Origin: Alphaproteobacteria bacterium
GTDB taxonomy: Bacteria; Pseudomonadota; Alphaproteobacteria; Caulobacterales; Parvularculaceae
Reading direction: 5' to 3'
DNA: 35,092 bases
Assembly: GCA_030426465.1 (NCBI GenBank)
Contig: JAUHYK010000045.1
Location: 1 to 35,092, forward strand
A program made the translations under genes and the position numbers. The notes beneath the pieces were generated by a model. The model was not told the DNA's origin and searched no databases. It saw only the letters and a program-made list of their open reading frames with translations. This document shows, one piece after another, positions 6,965-14,219 of the stretch. The stretch's first letter is position 1. Each line of letters starts with the position of its first letter.

Positions 6965-8194
6965 ATGGCGGAGAGTGAAAATTTTGACGTGATGGAAACC
7001 GGCGGCGCGCCGGTGAAAGCCTGGGTGCGCGGCGTGCCCGTGGAGGATAGCGCGCGCATGCAGCTCGCCAATGTGGCGCGCCTGCCCTTCATCCACTCAC
7101 ACGTCGCGGCGATGCCCGATGTTCACTTCGGGCGCGGCGCAACCGTCGGTTCGGTGATCGCCACCAAAGGCGCCATCATTCCGGCCGCGGTCGGCGTCGA
7201 CATCGGCTGCGGGATGATGGCGGTGCGCACCACGGTCACCGCCGATCAGTTGCCGGACGATCTGTCGATGATCCGCTCGGACATCGAACGCTCGGTGCCC
7301 CATGGCGGCGTCGGCAAGAAAGGCGGCTGGATGAAAGGCGTGCCGAACGCGATCGCCTCGCGTTTCGTCTCTACCGGTCTCGCCGATCGCCTGACGGTGA
7401 TCGAGGACAAGCACCGCAAAATTCGCGGCGCGAACCACGTGATCCATCTCGGCTCGCTCGGTACGGGCAACCACTTCATCGAGCTTTGCCTTGATGAGGA
7501 AAATCGCCTCTGGGTGATGCTTCACTCAGGCTCTCGCGGGATCGGCAACCGGATCGGGACGTATTTTATCGAACGCGCCCGTGAAGAGCTGATCAAGCGC
7601 GGTTACGGCGTGCCCGATAAGGACCTCGCCTGGTTCGAGGAAGGCGAAGAGCTTTTCACGGACTATGTGGAGGCCGTCCACTGGGCGCAGGACTTCGCGC
7701 GGGAAAACCGCGAGGCGATGATGGAGCGCGTTCTTGCGTCGCTGCGTTACCGCCTGCCGAAAAAGGTCGGGAAGTTCCGCATCGAGAAAGAGGCCGTGAA
7801 CTGCCACCACAATTATGTGGCGCGTGAACGGCATTTCGGCGCGGATGTCTGGGTGACCCGCAAAGGCGCAGTGCGCGCCGGCGCTGGCGAACTCGGCATC
7901 ATTCCGGGCTCGATGGGGGCGAAGTCCTACATCGTTTCGGGTCGCGGGAGTGAACAGTCTTTCTGTTCGTGCTCGCACGGCGCGGGCCGGAAAATGAGCC
8001 GGACGGCGGCGAAGCAAACCTTCACGCTCGCCGACCACCGCGCTGCGACCGAAGGCGTTGAATGCCGGAAGGACCGCGGCGTCATCGACGAGACGCCCGG
8101 CGCCTATAAGGACATCGACGCCGTGATGGCCGCGCAAACCGACCTCGTCGAGGTCGTGCACACGCTGAAGCAAATCGTGTGCGTCAAGGGCTGA
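6965..8194 (+). CDS. rtcB: RNA-splicing ligase RtcB (tRNA/RNA repair ligase)
   Basis: GTP- and Mn-dependent 3'-5' RNA ligase that joins 2',3'-cyclic phosphate or 3'-phosphate ends to 5'-OH ends in RNA repair. At 409 residues it matches E. coli RtcB (408). The metal and guanylylation residues are present: Asp79 and Cys82 in VGVDIGCG, His170 in GTGNH, His187 in MLHSGSRG, His281/282 in NCHHNY and the guanylylated His338 in SCSHGAGR. The ATG at 6965 has a strong AGGAGG at 6954-6959, five bases upstream. No rtcA, rtcR, prfH or TROVE/Ro60 gene accompanies it, unlike several characterised rtcB loci. Here the neighbours are a conserved unknown protein, an MtfA-like peptidase and a PcfJ-like protein. 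Confidence 0.96.
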   Translation: MAESENFDVMETGGAPVKAWVRGVPVEDSARMQLANVARLPFIHSHVAAMPDVHFGRGATVGSVIATKGAIIPAAVGVDIGCGMMAVRTTVTADQLPDDLSMIRSDIERSVPHGGVGKKGGWMKGVPNAIASRFVSTGLADRLTVIEDKHRKIRGANHVIHLGSLGTGNHFIELCLDEENRLWVMLHSGSRGIGNRIGTYFIERAREELIKRGYGVPDKDLAWFEEGEELFTDYVEAVHWAQDFARENREAMMERVLASLRYRLPKKVGKFRIEKEAVNCHHNYVARERHFGADVWVTRKGAVRAGAGELGIIPGSMGAKSYIVSGRGSEQSFCSCSHGAGRKMSRTAAKQTFTLADHRAATEGVECRKDRGVIDETPGAYKDIDAVMAAQTDLVEVVHTLKQIVCVKG

Positions 8195-8240
8195 CGCATT
8201 TTCAAGCGAAGTGGTTACCGGTTCGTGTGAAGAAAATGCG
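8195..8240 (+). repeat. REP-like inverted repeat directly after rtcB
   Basis: CGCATTTTC (8195-8203) and GAAAATGCG (8232-8240) form a perfect 9-bp inverted repeat starting at the base after the rtcB stop. The loop contains AAGCGAAGTGGTTACCGG, a core I recall from dispersed repeats in many alphaproteobacterial genomes. A diverged copy lies at 502-538. It may act as an mRNA 3'-end stabiliser between rtcB and the downstream gene. A run of seven A's follows at 8242-8248, so there is no U-tract on the plus strand. Confidence 0.5.
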
Positions 8241-8249
8241 CAAAAAAAT

Positions 8250-8315
8250 GGGAGAGGTGGAATCCGCCGCCTCCCCCAAAGGGACCGGCGGAGTCAGCAG
8301 GGGGCCGCCGGTCCC
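8250..8315 (+). promoter_or_regulatory. tandem GC-rich hairpins before the rtcB-linked unknown gene
   Basis: Two hairpins lie back to back. GAGGTGG (8254-8260) pairs with CCGCCTC (8267-8273), with GGG/CCC added after a bulged A. GGGACCGGCGG (8281-8291) pairs perfectly with CCGCCGGTCCC (8305-8315). The second hairpin ends one base before the ribosome binding site AAGGAG (8317-8322) of the gene at 8330. No U-tract follows. They may tune translation or segmental mRNA stability downstream of rtcB. Confidence 0.4.
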
Positions 8316-8329
8316 AAAGGAGAATTGAG

Positions 8330-9061
8330 ATGCGTAAAGACATGTTCAAAGTGATTGTGGAGCGGCCGCGCCGCGGCGCGGATTTGCGCCTGAACCGTTC
8401 CCGTCTGGCGGGCGCGGACGACTTGCCGTCGCGTGTCGGCATGAAACGTTTTCGCAAGCTCAATCACACCGACACAAAATATCTCAACGAAAACCTGGCG
8501 CCATTGCGGCGGTACCTCATGAAGCAGGCGGGCCGCCCCTGGAGCAAGGTGTATTCCAATATTTGCGAGCATCTGCGCGCCGACAATACGGTCATGCAAC
8601 ATGTTCGCGATCACCTGAAGGATTTCGTTGTGCTCAAAGTGGCGATTGGCCGCGAAGGGGAATGGATGAACGGAAACTCCTCATATTGTGGCGCGGGATC
8701 GATTCCCTGGCGCCAACCGCTTTATGTGGATCCGAAAGACGGCATCCTGAAACGCAGCGACAAGCTCTGGAAAAAGCTTGGCGTCGACACCACCCCGGTC
8801 TGGGTGAAAAGAAAAAGAGAGGCGCGCGCGCCCAATCCGGATATTCGCCGGATCGGCAAGGACACAGCGCTGCATCGCATTGGCGGCGTCTGGTATGAGG
8901 TGAAGTTCCGAAAATGCAAAAACGCAAACCCTGTCGATCAAGTTTATGACAAGCTGACCCATCAACCCGTTCAGCCCGGGCAACGCTACGCATACTCCAA
9001 GAAACAGCTTTCCGGCGCAGCGCTTGCAGCCTTCGGCTTGCAAAACCAGCCAACGCAATAA
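8330..9061 (+). CDS. conserved basic protein of unknown function linked to rtcB
   Basis: A 243-residue soluble, strongly basic protein without signal peptide or membrane segment. The N-terminus is RKDMFKVIVERPRRG, followed by a region of the form PLRRYLMKQAGRPWSKVYSNICEHLR at about 60-85 and a C-terminal half with DKLWKKLGVD and GGVWYEVKFRK. I recall similar unnamed proteins with a GRPW-KVYS motif in other bacteria, sometimes near rtcB, but I cannot name a domain. Its basic character and position after rtcB would fit an RNA- or ribosome-associated role; this is inference. The start ATG at 8330 has AAGGAG seven bases upstream. The stop at 9059-9061 is 65 bases before the next gene. Confidence 0.8.
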   Translation: MRKDMFKVIVERPRRGADLRLNRSRLAGADDLPSRVGMKRFRKLNHTDTKYLNENLAPLRRYLMKQAGRPWSKVYSNICEHLRADNTVMQHVRDHLKDFVVLKVAIGREGEWMNGNSSYCGAGSIPWRQPLYVDPKDGILKRSDKLWKKLGVDTTPVWVKRKREARAPNPDIRRIGKDTALHRIGGVWYEVKFRKCKNANPVDQVYDKLTHQPVQPGQRYAYSKKQLSGAALAAFGLQNQPTQ

Positions 9062-9126
9062 GGGGGCTTTTCATGGGCGGCTGACCAGCTCTGGACTTTG
9101 CGGCGCCTCGCCCCATATTGCGCCCC

Positions 9127-9942
9127 ATGAATATGGTTTTCATCATTCTCGCCGCCGCCGCCGGGCTTTTTGTCGGCGGACGCCTGGCGTTGCAGCGCCG
9201 CAAGACGGAAGCCCTGCTCGCTGCGCCCTTGCCGGGCGAGTTCCGCCAGATCCTGCGGGCGCGCGTTCCCGTCTACAACGCCCTGCCTCATGACTTGCGC
9301 AAGCGCCTTGACGGGCTGATCAACCGCTTCCTCGCCGAGAAAAAATTCTATGGCGCGCAAGGATTTGAAATCACCGACGAGGTTCGTGTCGTCATCGCTG
9401 CGCAGGCTTGCCTGTTGATCGTCAACAAGGAAAATCGCTGGTACAAAACGCTCCACACGATCCATGTCTATCCCGCCGTGTTCACGAGCCAGATGGCGCG
9501 CGCCGAAGGCAATGTGATGATGGAGCACCGGCCGGTGCGCTCCGGCGAAAGCTGGGCGCGCGGACCTGTCATCCTCGCCTGGGATCAGGCGGCTTACGGC
9601 GCCTTCGCCGCCCATGACGGGCACAATGTGGTGATGCATGAATTCGCACATCAGCTCGACAATGAAACCGGCGTTACCGACGGTTCTCCCCTGCTCGACA
9701 AGGATCAAAGCGCGTCACGCTGGGCGCGCGTGTTTCGGGACGCTTACGGACGATTGCGAGATGATGTGAGCGCCGGGCGGAGCAATGTTCTCGACGCCTA
9801 TGGCGCGACCAATCCGGCGGAGTTTTTCGCTGTCGCCACCGAAGTTTTTTTCGAACGCTCGCGCGATCTGCGTGATGCGGAACCCGCTCTCTATGACGAG
9901 CTCAGCGCATATTATCAGCTCGATCCGGCGGATTGGTTCTAG
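9127..9942 (+). CDS. M90-family zinc metallopeptidase (MtfA-like)
   Basis: A 271-residue protein with an N-terminal membrane segment (about residues 3-20), so it is probably anchored with its catalytic domain facing the cytoplasm. The zinc site is HEFAH at 171-175, with the third ligand probably the Glu of NPAEFF at about 232. This architecture is that of the MtfA/DgsA anti-repressor peptidase family; in E. coli MtfA controls the glucose repressor Mlc and has aminopeptidase activity. No Mlc or PTS gene is nearby, so the substrate is unknown. I chose the ATG at 9127 (MNMVFI) because the longer frame begins at a TTG; no strong ribosome binding site is visible. Confidence 0.88.
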   Translation: MNMVFIILAAAAGLFVGGRLALQRRKTEALLAAPLPGEFRQILRARVPVYNALPHDLRKRLDGLINRFLAEKKFYGAQGFEITDEVRVVIAAQACLLIVNKENRWYKTLHTIHVYPAVFTSQMARAEGNVMMEHRPVRSGESWARGPVILAWDQAAYGAFAAHDGHNVVMHEFAHQLDNETGVTDGSPLLDKDQSASRWARVFRDAYGRLRDDVSAGRSNVLDAYGATNPAEFFAVATEVFFERSRDLRDAEPALYDELSAYYQLDPADWF

Positions 9943-10037
9943 GCGCACCCCCCACTGCCAGGGCTTGCTTTTTCTGAAAGCTTCGATTATCCCGCGCCTC
10001 ACTTCGAGTTTTTCGAAGAGATGAAAAGGAATAATAG

Positions 10038-10076
10038 ATGACACAGCGCAACCACGATTGGCTTATCGCCGTCTGA
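10038..10076 (+). CDS. possible 12-codon leader peptide before the PcfJ-like gene
   Basis: ATG 10038 to TGA 10074-10076 would encode MTQRNHDWLIAV. AAGGA at 10026-10030 lies seven bases before the ATG. The stop codon ends six bases before a hairpin that is itself followed by a terminator-like stem, the usual geometry of a leader peptide. Such a short frame may be chance. Confidence 0.25.
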   Translation: MTQRNHDWLIAV

Positions 10077-10105
10077 CTGCGCCGCCTCTCTCTTCAGTAG
10101 GCGGA

Positions 10106-10131
10106 GCGTGAAGACCGCATCACGCCTTTTT
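10106..10131 (+). terminator. terminator-like stem upstream of the PcfJ-like gene
   Basis: GCGTGA (10106-10111) pairs with TCACGC (10120-10125) around an eight-base loop, followed by C and TTTTT (10127-10131). The 6-bp stem is short but GC-balanced, and the T-run is good. It sits 28 bases before the preferred ATG, so it would attenuate the gene or end transcription from mtfA. Confidence 0.45.
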
Positions 10132-10158
10132 CCGATAAAACCTGAAGAGAGAAATCCG

Positions 10159-11175
10159 ATGACTTTCCATGAAAGATCGGCCATGCGGGCGTTCGCGCCT
10201 CAGTCCGCTTTTGCCCAGGCAGAGCCCGGCTCCCCCTATGGCTGGATGACGCCTTATATCGCAGCGATCGCTGCACATACTCCGCAAGTCGGTTCGCGCA
10301 TATTGAGCCTGTCGCGGACGGAAATGCACTTCATTGCTCTTTGCCTTTCGCTGATGGGCGAGAAACGCAACGATGCAGACCATCTCGCCGCTTTCGCGGG
10401 CGGGATCGGTATCCGAACACGCAAATCCCTGCTTGGCGACCTGGCGCCGGACGCCAACAGGCATCTTGCTCAGCTGACAGGAAAACTCGCTGGCAGACCG
10501 TGGCGTCCTGCAAGCTATCTACGCCTGACAGAGCTCTATGCCGAACCGCATGCCCGCAAGGTGCTTTGCCACATCAAGCAAATCACACGCTGGCGATTGA
10601 TTATTCTGGCGCGACTACCTGCGCCATATCGCAAGATCGGCATCGTCATAAAGATAAAAAAACGCCTCGATCTTTCCAGCGTCCTCTTCGGCATTGAAGT
10701 CGTTCGGCGCGTCCGGACCGACCTCAACGACCGGCAGATACTGGCGTCACTGGAAAAGTCCGATACGCGATATGTACGAGACTGGGTGGAGGCGCATTAT
10801 GAACGCCTCCCTTTCCCGCAAGCCCCTACGGGGGCTTTGACGAACGGAACAAGCGGCGTCTTGCGCCCCGTCACCTCCGGCGCAGATTTGTTGCGCGCCG
10901 GACGTGAGTTCGACAATTGCGTCGCCAACTACATGTGGGAGGCATCGACCGGCGCCAGCGTTTTCTATCGATATGACGACAGCCGGCGCCCGGTCGCCAT
11001 CGCCGAGCTAAAGCGGTTGGCAGGCGGTCTTTGGGCCGTGGACGAAATGATGGCGCCGAAAAACAAGACGCTTGACGGAAAGACCCGTCAGGAAGTCTTG
11101 GCCGCTTTCACAATGGCCGGAATACTTCCCGCGCCGCAGGTCACAGGCTCTTTCTCATGGTTCGATTTGGATTGA
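10159..11175 (+). CDS. PcfJ-like domain protein
   Basis: A 338-residue protein without membrane segments. The C-terminal third (about residues 225-325) resembles the PcfJ-like family: a conserved EFDNCVANYM followed by a beta-rich segment (FYRYDDSRRPVAIAELKRL, GGLWAVDEMMAPKNK). The N-terminal two thirds are helical and basic, with no domain I recognise. PcfJ was named from conjugative plasmid pCF10, but most chromosomal relatives have no known function, so the name is only a family label. I chose the ATG at 10159; a GTG at 10108 is in frame but would place the terminator-like stem inside the gene. It is the last gene of the plus-strand rtcB neighbourhood. Confidence 0.7.
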   Translation: MTFHERSAMRAFAPQSAFAQAEPGSPYGWMTPYIAAIAAHTPQVGSRILSLSRTEMHFIALCLSLMGEKRNDADHLAAFAGGIGIRTRKSLLGDLAPDANRHLAQLTGKLAGRPWRPASYLRLTELYAEPHARKVLCHIKQITRWRLIILARLPAPYRKIGIVIKIKKRLDLSSVLFGIEVVRRVRTDLNDRQILASLEKSDTRYVRDWVEAHYERLPFPQAPTGALTNGTSGVLRPVTSGADLLRAGREFDNCVANYMWEASTGASVFYRYDDSRRPVAIAELKRLAGGLWAVDEMMAPKNKTLDGKTRQEVLAAFTMAGILPAPQVTGSFSWFDLD

Positions 11176-11181
11176 TGACAT

Positions 11182-11215
11182 CCCTTCCCCTTCAGCAAGG
11201 GGGAGGGAATTTTTT
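11182..11215 (+). terminator. strong intrinsic terminator after the PcfJ-like gene
   Basis: CCCTTCCCCTT (11182-11192) pairs with AAGGGGGAGGG (11197-11207) with one G-U pair and a CAGC loop, followed by AATTTTTT. It ends the plus-strand rtcB group seven bases after the PcfJ-like stop codon and overlaps the first bases of the lpd stop codon on the other strand. The U-tract faces only the plus-strand direction. Confidence 0.88.
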
Positions 11216-12602
11216 AAATATGCAGCGCGTGGCCAAGCGTGCGAAGCGCCGCTTCCTGGAAGGCTTCACCGAGCGTCGGGTGGGCGTGAATGGTCCCGGC
11301 AATGTCGTCGAGAGTCGCGCCCATCTCGATCGCAAGACCGAACGCGGTCGACAGTTCCGAGACGCCTTTGCCAACGGCCTGGACACCCAGCACCAGATTA
11401 TTGTCAGCACGCGCGACGATGCGAATGAATCCGTCTTCAGCTTCCATGGACATGGCGCGGCCATTGGCGCTGAACGGGAAGTTCTGGACCTTCACCTCCC
11501 CTTGCGCTTTCGCTTCCTCCGGCGATAGCCCCACGGACACGATTTCAGGATCGGTGAAACAGACGGCGGGGATCGCCCGCTTGTCCCATGAACGGTTATG
11601 GCCGGCGATGATTTCCGCAACCATCTCCCCTTGCGCCATGGCGCGATGGGCGAGCATCGGCTCGCCGGTGACATCGCCGATGGCGTAAACGCCGCTCATG
11701 GAGGTTTTGCACTGATCATCGATCTGGATGAACTTGCCCGCCATATCGAGGACGAGCTTGTCGCGGCCCCAGCCTTCGGTTTTCGGCGCGCGGCCCACGG
11801 TGACGAGGATTTTTTCCGCTTTCACTGTTTCCGCTTCACCCTTCGCCGTTTCGATGTCGAGACCCTTTTTCGACGCGCCTTTCGCTTTCGCGCCGAGCAG
11901 CACCTCAACGCCGAGGCGCTTCAGGGTTTTCTCAACGGGGCGCGTAAGCTCCTTGTCGTAAAGCGGCAGAATTTTATCCATGGCTTCCACGACAGTGACT
12001 TTGGTCCCGAGTTTCGCAAACGCAATGCCAAGTTCGAGGCCAATATAACCGGCGCCAACAACCGCAAGCGTTTTCGGCGGCGCCGATAGCGCCAGCGCCT
12101 CAGTCGAAGAGATCACGTTGTCGCCGAACTTCAGGAACGGCAGCTCCACTGGAACCGACCCCGTCGCGATGACGACATTTTCGGCGCGAATTCGGTAAGT
12201 CTCGCCATTCTCCTTTACATCGACCGTCTTACCGTCAACGAAAGTCGCCCAGCCTGAAATCGCGCGCACCTTGTTTTTCTTCAGCAACATGCCGACGCCG
12301 CCGGTGAGGCGTTTGACGATGCCGTCTTTCCACGCCAGCGTTTTGGCGAAATCGATTTCCGGCTTGCTTGCCATTACGCCAATTTCAGACTCGCCCGCAA
12401 AATGCGTTGCTTTTTCAAACTCGTCCGCCGCGTGAATGATCGCTTTCGAGGGAATGCAGCCGACATTGAGGCATGTGCCGCCGTGATATTGGCCCTCAAC
12501 GATCACCGTATCGAGACCGAGCTGGCCCGCCCGGATTGCCGCCACATAGCCGCCGGGTCCGGCGCCGATGACGAGGAGTTTGCACGTAACGTCTTCCATC
12601 AT
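11214..12602 (-). CDS. lpdA: dihydrolipoyl dehydrogenase (E3)
   Basis: A 462-residue FAD/NAD disulfide oxidoreductase that re-oxidises the dihydrolipoyl arm of the E2 encoded upstream. It shows the FAD-binding GAGPGGY near the N-terminus, the redox-active disulfide GGTCLNVGCIPSK (Cys44, Cys49), an NAD-binding GAGYIGLE, the second FAD motif YAIGDVTGEPMLAH, and the C-terminal catalytic HAHPTLGE supplied to the partner subunit. The start has two adjacent ATGs (12602 and 12599), with GAGAAG just upstream. It is the last gene of the 2-oxoacid dehydrogenase operon, 17 bases after the 101-codon gene. A housekeeping E3 shared with other complexes could be elsewhere in the genome. Confidence 0.95.
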   Translation of the reverse strand: MMEDVTCKLLVIGAGPGGYVAAIRAGQLGLDTVIVEGQYHGGTCLNVGCIPSKAIIHAADEFEKATHFAGESEIGVMASKPEIDFAKTLAWKDGIVKRLTGGVGMLLKKNKVRAISGWATFVDGKTVDVKENGETYRIRAENVVIATGSVPVELPFLKFGDNVISSTEALALSAPPKTLAVVGAGYIGLELGIAFAKLGTKVTVVEAMDKILPLYDKELTRPVEKTLKRLGVEVLLGAKAKGASKKGLDIETAKGEAETVKAEKILVTVGRAPKTEGWGRDKLVLDMAGKFIQIDDQCKTSMSGVYAIGDVTGEPMLAHRAMAQGEMVAEIIAGHNRSWDKRAIPAVCFTDPEIVSVGLSPEEAKAQGEVKVQNFPFSANGRAMSMEAEDGFIRIVARADNNLVLGVQAVGKGVSELSTAFGLAIEMGATLDDIAGTIHAHPTLGEAFQEAALRTLGHALHI

Positions 12603-12619
12603 TTCTTCTCAAACTATCT

Positions 12620-12925
12620 TTATGAACTCTCTTGAACGTTCTGAACTGTCAGCGCCTCATCATGAATATCCAGCGCATGGGTGATTTCCGCTTCACCTTC
12701 GTCGTCATACAGCACCGTTAAACCTATGAATGACTCACCTGCCCGTAGGATCGATTCAACGCTGTTAATTTTGTAGGAAACGTTCATTGCGGAGTTAAAT
12801 GGAACTAAAATCGACATCCCAGCTTCAATAACTCCTTCTTCGATTGTGCCGAAAAAGACCAACCATTTTCTGGATGGAAGAGTGAATGTGTCAAAGACCC
12901 GAAACGTCGGCACATCAATTCTCAA
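12620..12925 (-). CDS. small EF-Tu-domain-2-like beta-barrel protein between E2 and E3
   Basis: A 101-residue protein whose N-terminal 60 residues follow the beta-barrel pattern of translation-factor domain 2: F-V-D-F-L, then VFFGTIEEGVIEAGMSILVPF, the position of the V-G-I-G-I-GD consensus. The GTPase domain is absent. It has AT-richer codon use than the E2 and E3 genes on either side. The start is uncertain: the TTG at 12925 overlaps the end of the E2 gene by 11 bases, and GTG 12913 is an alternative. It lies in the operon, so it is probably co-transcribed with the dehydrogenase genes. I know of no role for such a protein in 2-oxoacid oxidation; it may be an inserted stranger. Confidence 0.65.
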   Translation of the reverse strand: MRIDVPTFRVFDTFTLPSRKWLVFFGTIEEGVIEAGMSILVPFNSAMNVSYKINSVESILRAGESFIGLTVLYDDEGEAEITHALDIHDEALTVQNVQESS

Positions 12926-14219
12926 TGAAAATCATCGCAGGCGTTTCAAGCAGCGATTTCAGGCGCTGCACAAACACCGCCGCGTCCCAGCCATCGATCA
13001 CGCGATGATCGAAACTGGAAGACAGATTCATCACCTTGCGCGGCATGAACTCGGTTCCGTTCCAGCGCGGCAGGATTTGCATCTTGTTGACGCCGACAAT
13101 GGCGACTTCCGGATGATTGATCACCGGCGTCGTCACAATGCCGCCCATGGCGCCGAGCGAGGTGATGGTGATCGTCGAGCCAGACAGTTCATCGCGAGAG
13201 GCTTTGCCGTCTTTGGCCGCCTCCGACAGGCGCGCCATTTCCGCGGCGCAATCCCAGATGTCGCGCGCTTCGGCGTGACGCACCACCGGCACCATCAGAC
13301 CGTTCGGCGTTTGCGCTGCGATGCCAATATGCACGCCGCCATGTTGATGAATGACATCCGCTTCATCGTCATAGATGGCGTTCAGATGCGGCTGTTCCGA
13401 AACCGCTTTCACCATGGCGCGCATGAGAAACGGCAGGATCGTCAGTTTCGGCCGGCCTTCCTTGCGTGATTTGTTCAGTTCTGCGCGCAAATCTTCCAGC
13501 GCCGTCACATCGACTTCGTCCACATAGGTGATGGGAACGATGCGATTGTTCGCCGCTTCCATTTTTTCCGCGATCTTGCGGCGAAGACCGATGACAGGAA
13601 TGTCTTTCACGGACGTGTTGCGCACATAGCCGGTTCCGCGCGCAACCGCCGCCTCGCCGTCGCTCGCAAAAAACGCGTCCAAATCTTCATGGGTGATGCG
13701 CCCCGCCGGACCGGTTCCCGGCACGCGGCGCAGATCGACGCCGGCATCCGCAGCGCGCTTCCTGACTGCGGGAGAGGCCAGCGGTTTTTCGCCCTCTTTT
13801 CTCGGGGCGCCCACGGGCGCCGGCGCAGCGGCGCCGTTCGCGGCGCCATTGGTCTTCGGCTTGTCTGATTTTCCGGCAGGCTCCGCCTTCGCCGATTTCG
13901 GTTTTTCTTCTTTCGCGGGTTGAGGATCTGTTTTTGCAGGCGCAGGCGCCGCATCGCCGGGTTTCACATTTCCGGCGCCGTCGACTTCGAGGCGCACCAG
14001 TGGCGATCCAACGGCGAGCACTTCGCCAATCTCGCCGCCGCGCCAGATGATCTTGCCCTCGACCGGCGACGGGATCTCCACCGTGGCCTTGTCGGTCATC
14101 ACGGAGGCGATGACTTCGTCTTCGCGGACATTGGCGCCGATATCGGCGAGCCATTCCACAAGCTCGGCTTCCGCCACGCCCTCACCCACATCGGGAAGTT
14201 TGATGACATGTTCCCCCAT
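12915..14219 (-). CDS. bkdB: 2-oxoacid dehydrogenase E2, dihydrolipoyl acyltransferase (branched-chain type)
   Basis: A 434-residue E2 core protein that accepts the acyl group on its lipoyl arm and passes it to CoA. One N-terminal lipoyl domain carries the lipoylated Lys44 in TDKATVEIP. A long Ala/Pro/Lys linker follows, then a peripheral-subunit-binding domain (ASPAVRKRAADAGVDL...GPAGRITHEDL) and a catalytic domain ending in SFDHRVIDG, with the active-site His at about 405. A single lipoyl domain fits the branched-chain family. I chose the ATG at 14219, which overlaps the E1 beta stop as TGATG; homology starts exactly there. Gene symbols for this operon vary between species. Confidence 0.93.
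   Translation of the reverse strand: MGEHVIKLPDVGEGVAEAELVEWLADIGANVREDEVIASVMTDKATVEIPSPVEGKIIWRGGEIGEVLAVGSPLVRLEVDGAGNVKPGDAAPAPAKTDPQPAKEEKPKSAKAEPAGKSDKPKTNGAANGAAAPAPVGAPRKEGEKPLASPAVRKRAADAGVDLRRVPGTGPAGRITHEDLDAFFASDGEAAVARGTGYVRNTSVKDIPVIGLRRKIAEKMEAANNRIVPITYVDEVDVTALEDLRAELNKSRKEGRPKLTILPFLMRAMVKAVSEQPHLNAIYDDEADVIHQHGGVHIGIAAQTPNGLMVPVVRHAEARDIWDCAAEMARLSEAAKDGKASRDELSGSTITITSLGAMGGIVTTPVINHPEVAIVGVNKMQILPRWNGTEFMPRKVMNLSSSFDHRVIDGWDAAVFVQRLKSLLETPAMIFIEN

Larger units (their letters stand above)
9943..10158 (+). promoter_or_regulatory. structured leader of the PcfJ-like gene
   Basis: The 216-bp gap contains a 6-bp hairpin CTTCGA-GTTTT-TCGAAG (10002-10018), a 12-codon ORF with its own AAGGA (10038-10076), a hairpin CCGCCT (10082-10087)/AGGCGG (10099-10104) and a small terminator-like stem (10106-10131). 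Two extra pairs, G10079-C10107 and C10080-G10106, would extend the middle hairpin and break the base of the terminator stem, so the structures partly compete. This resembles the rtcB leader in layout but the signals are weaker. Confidence 0.35.
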
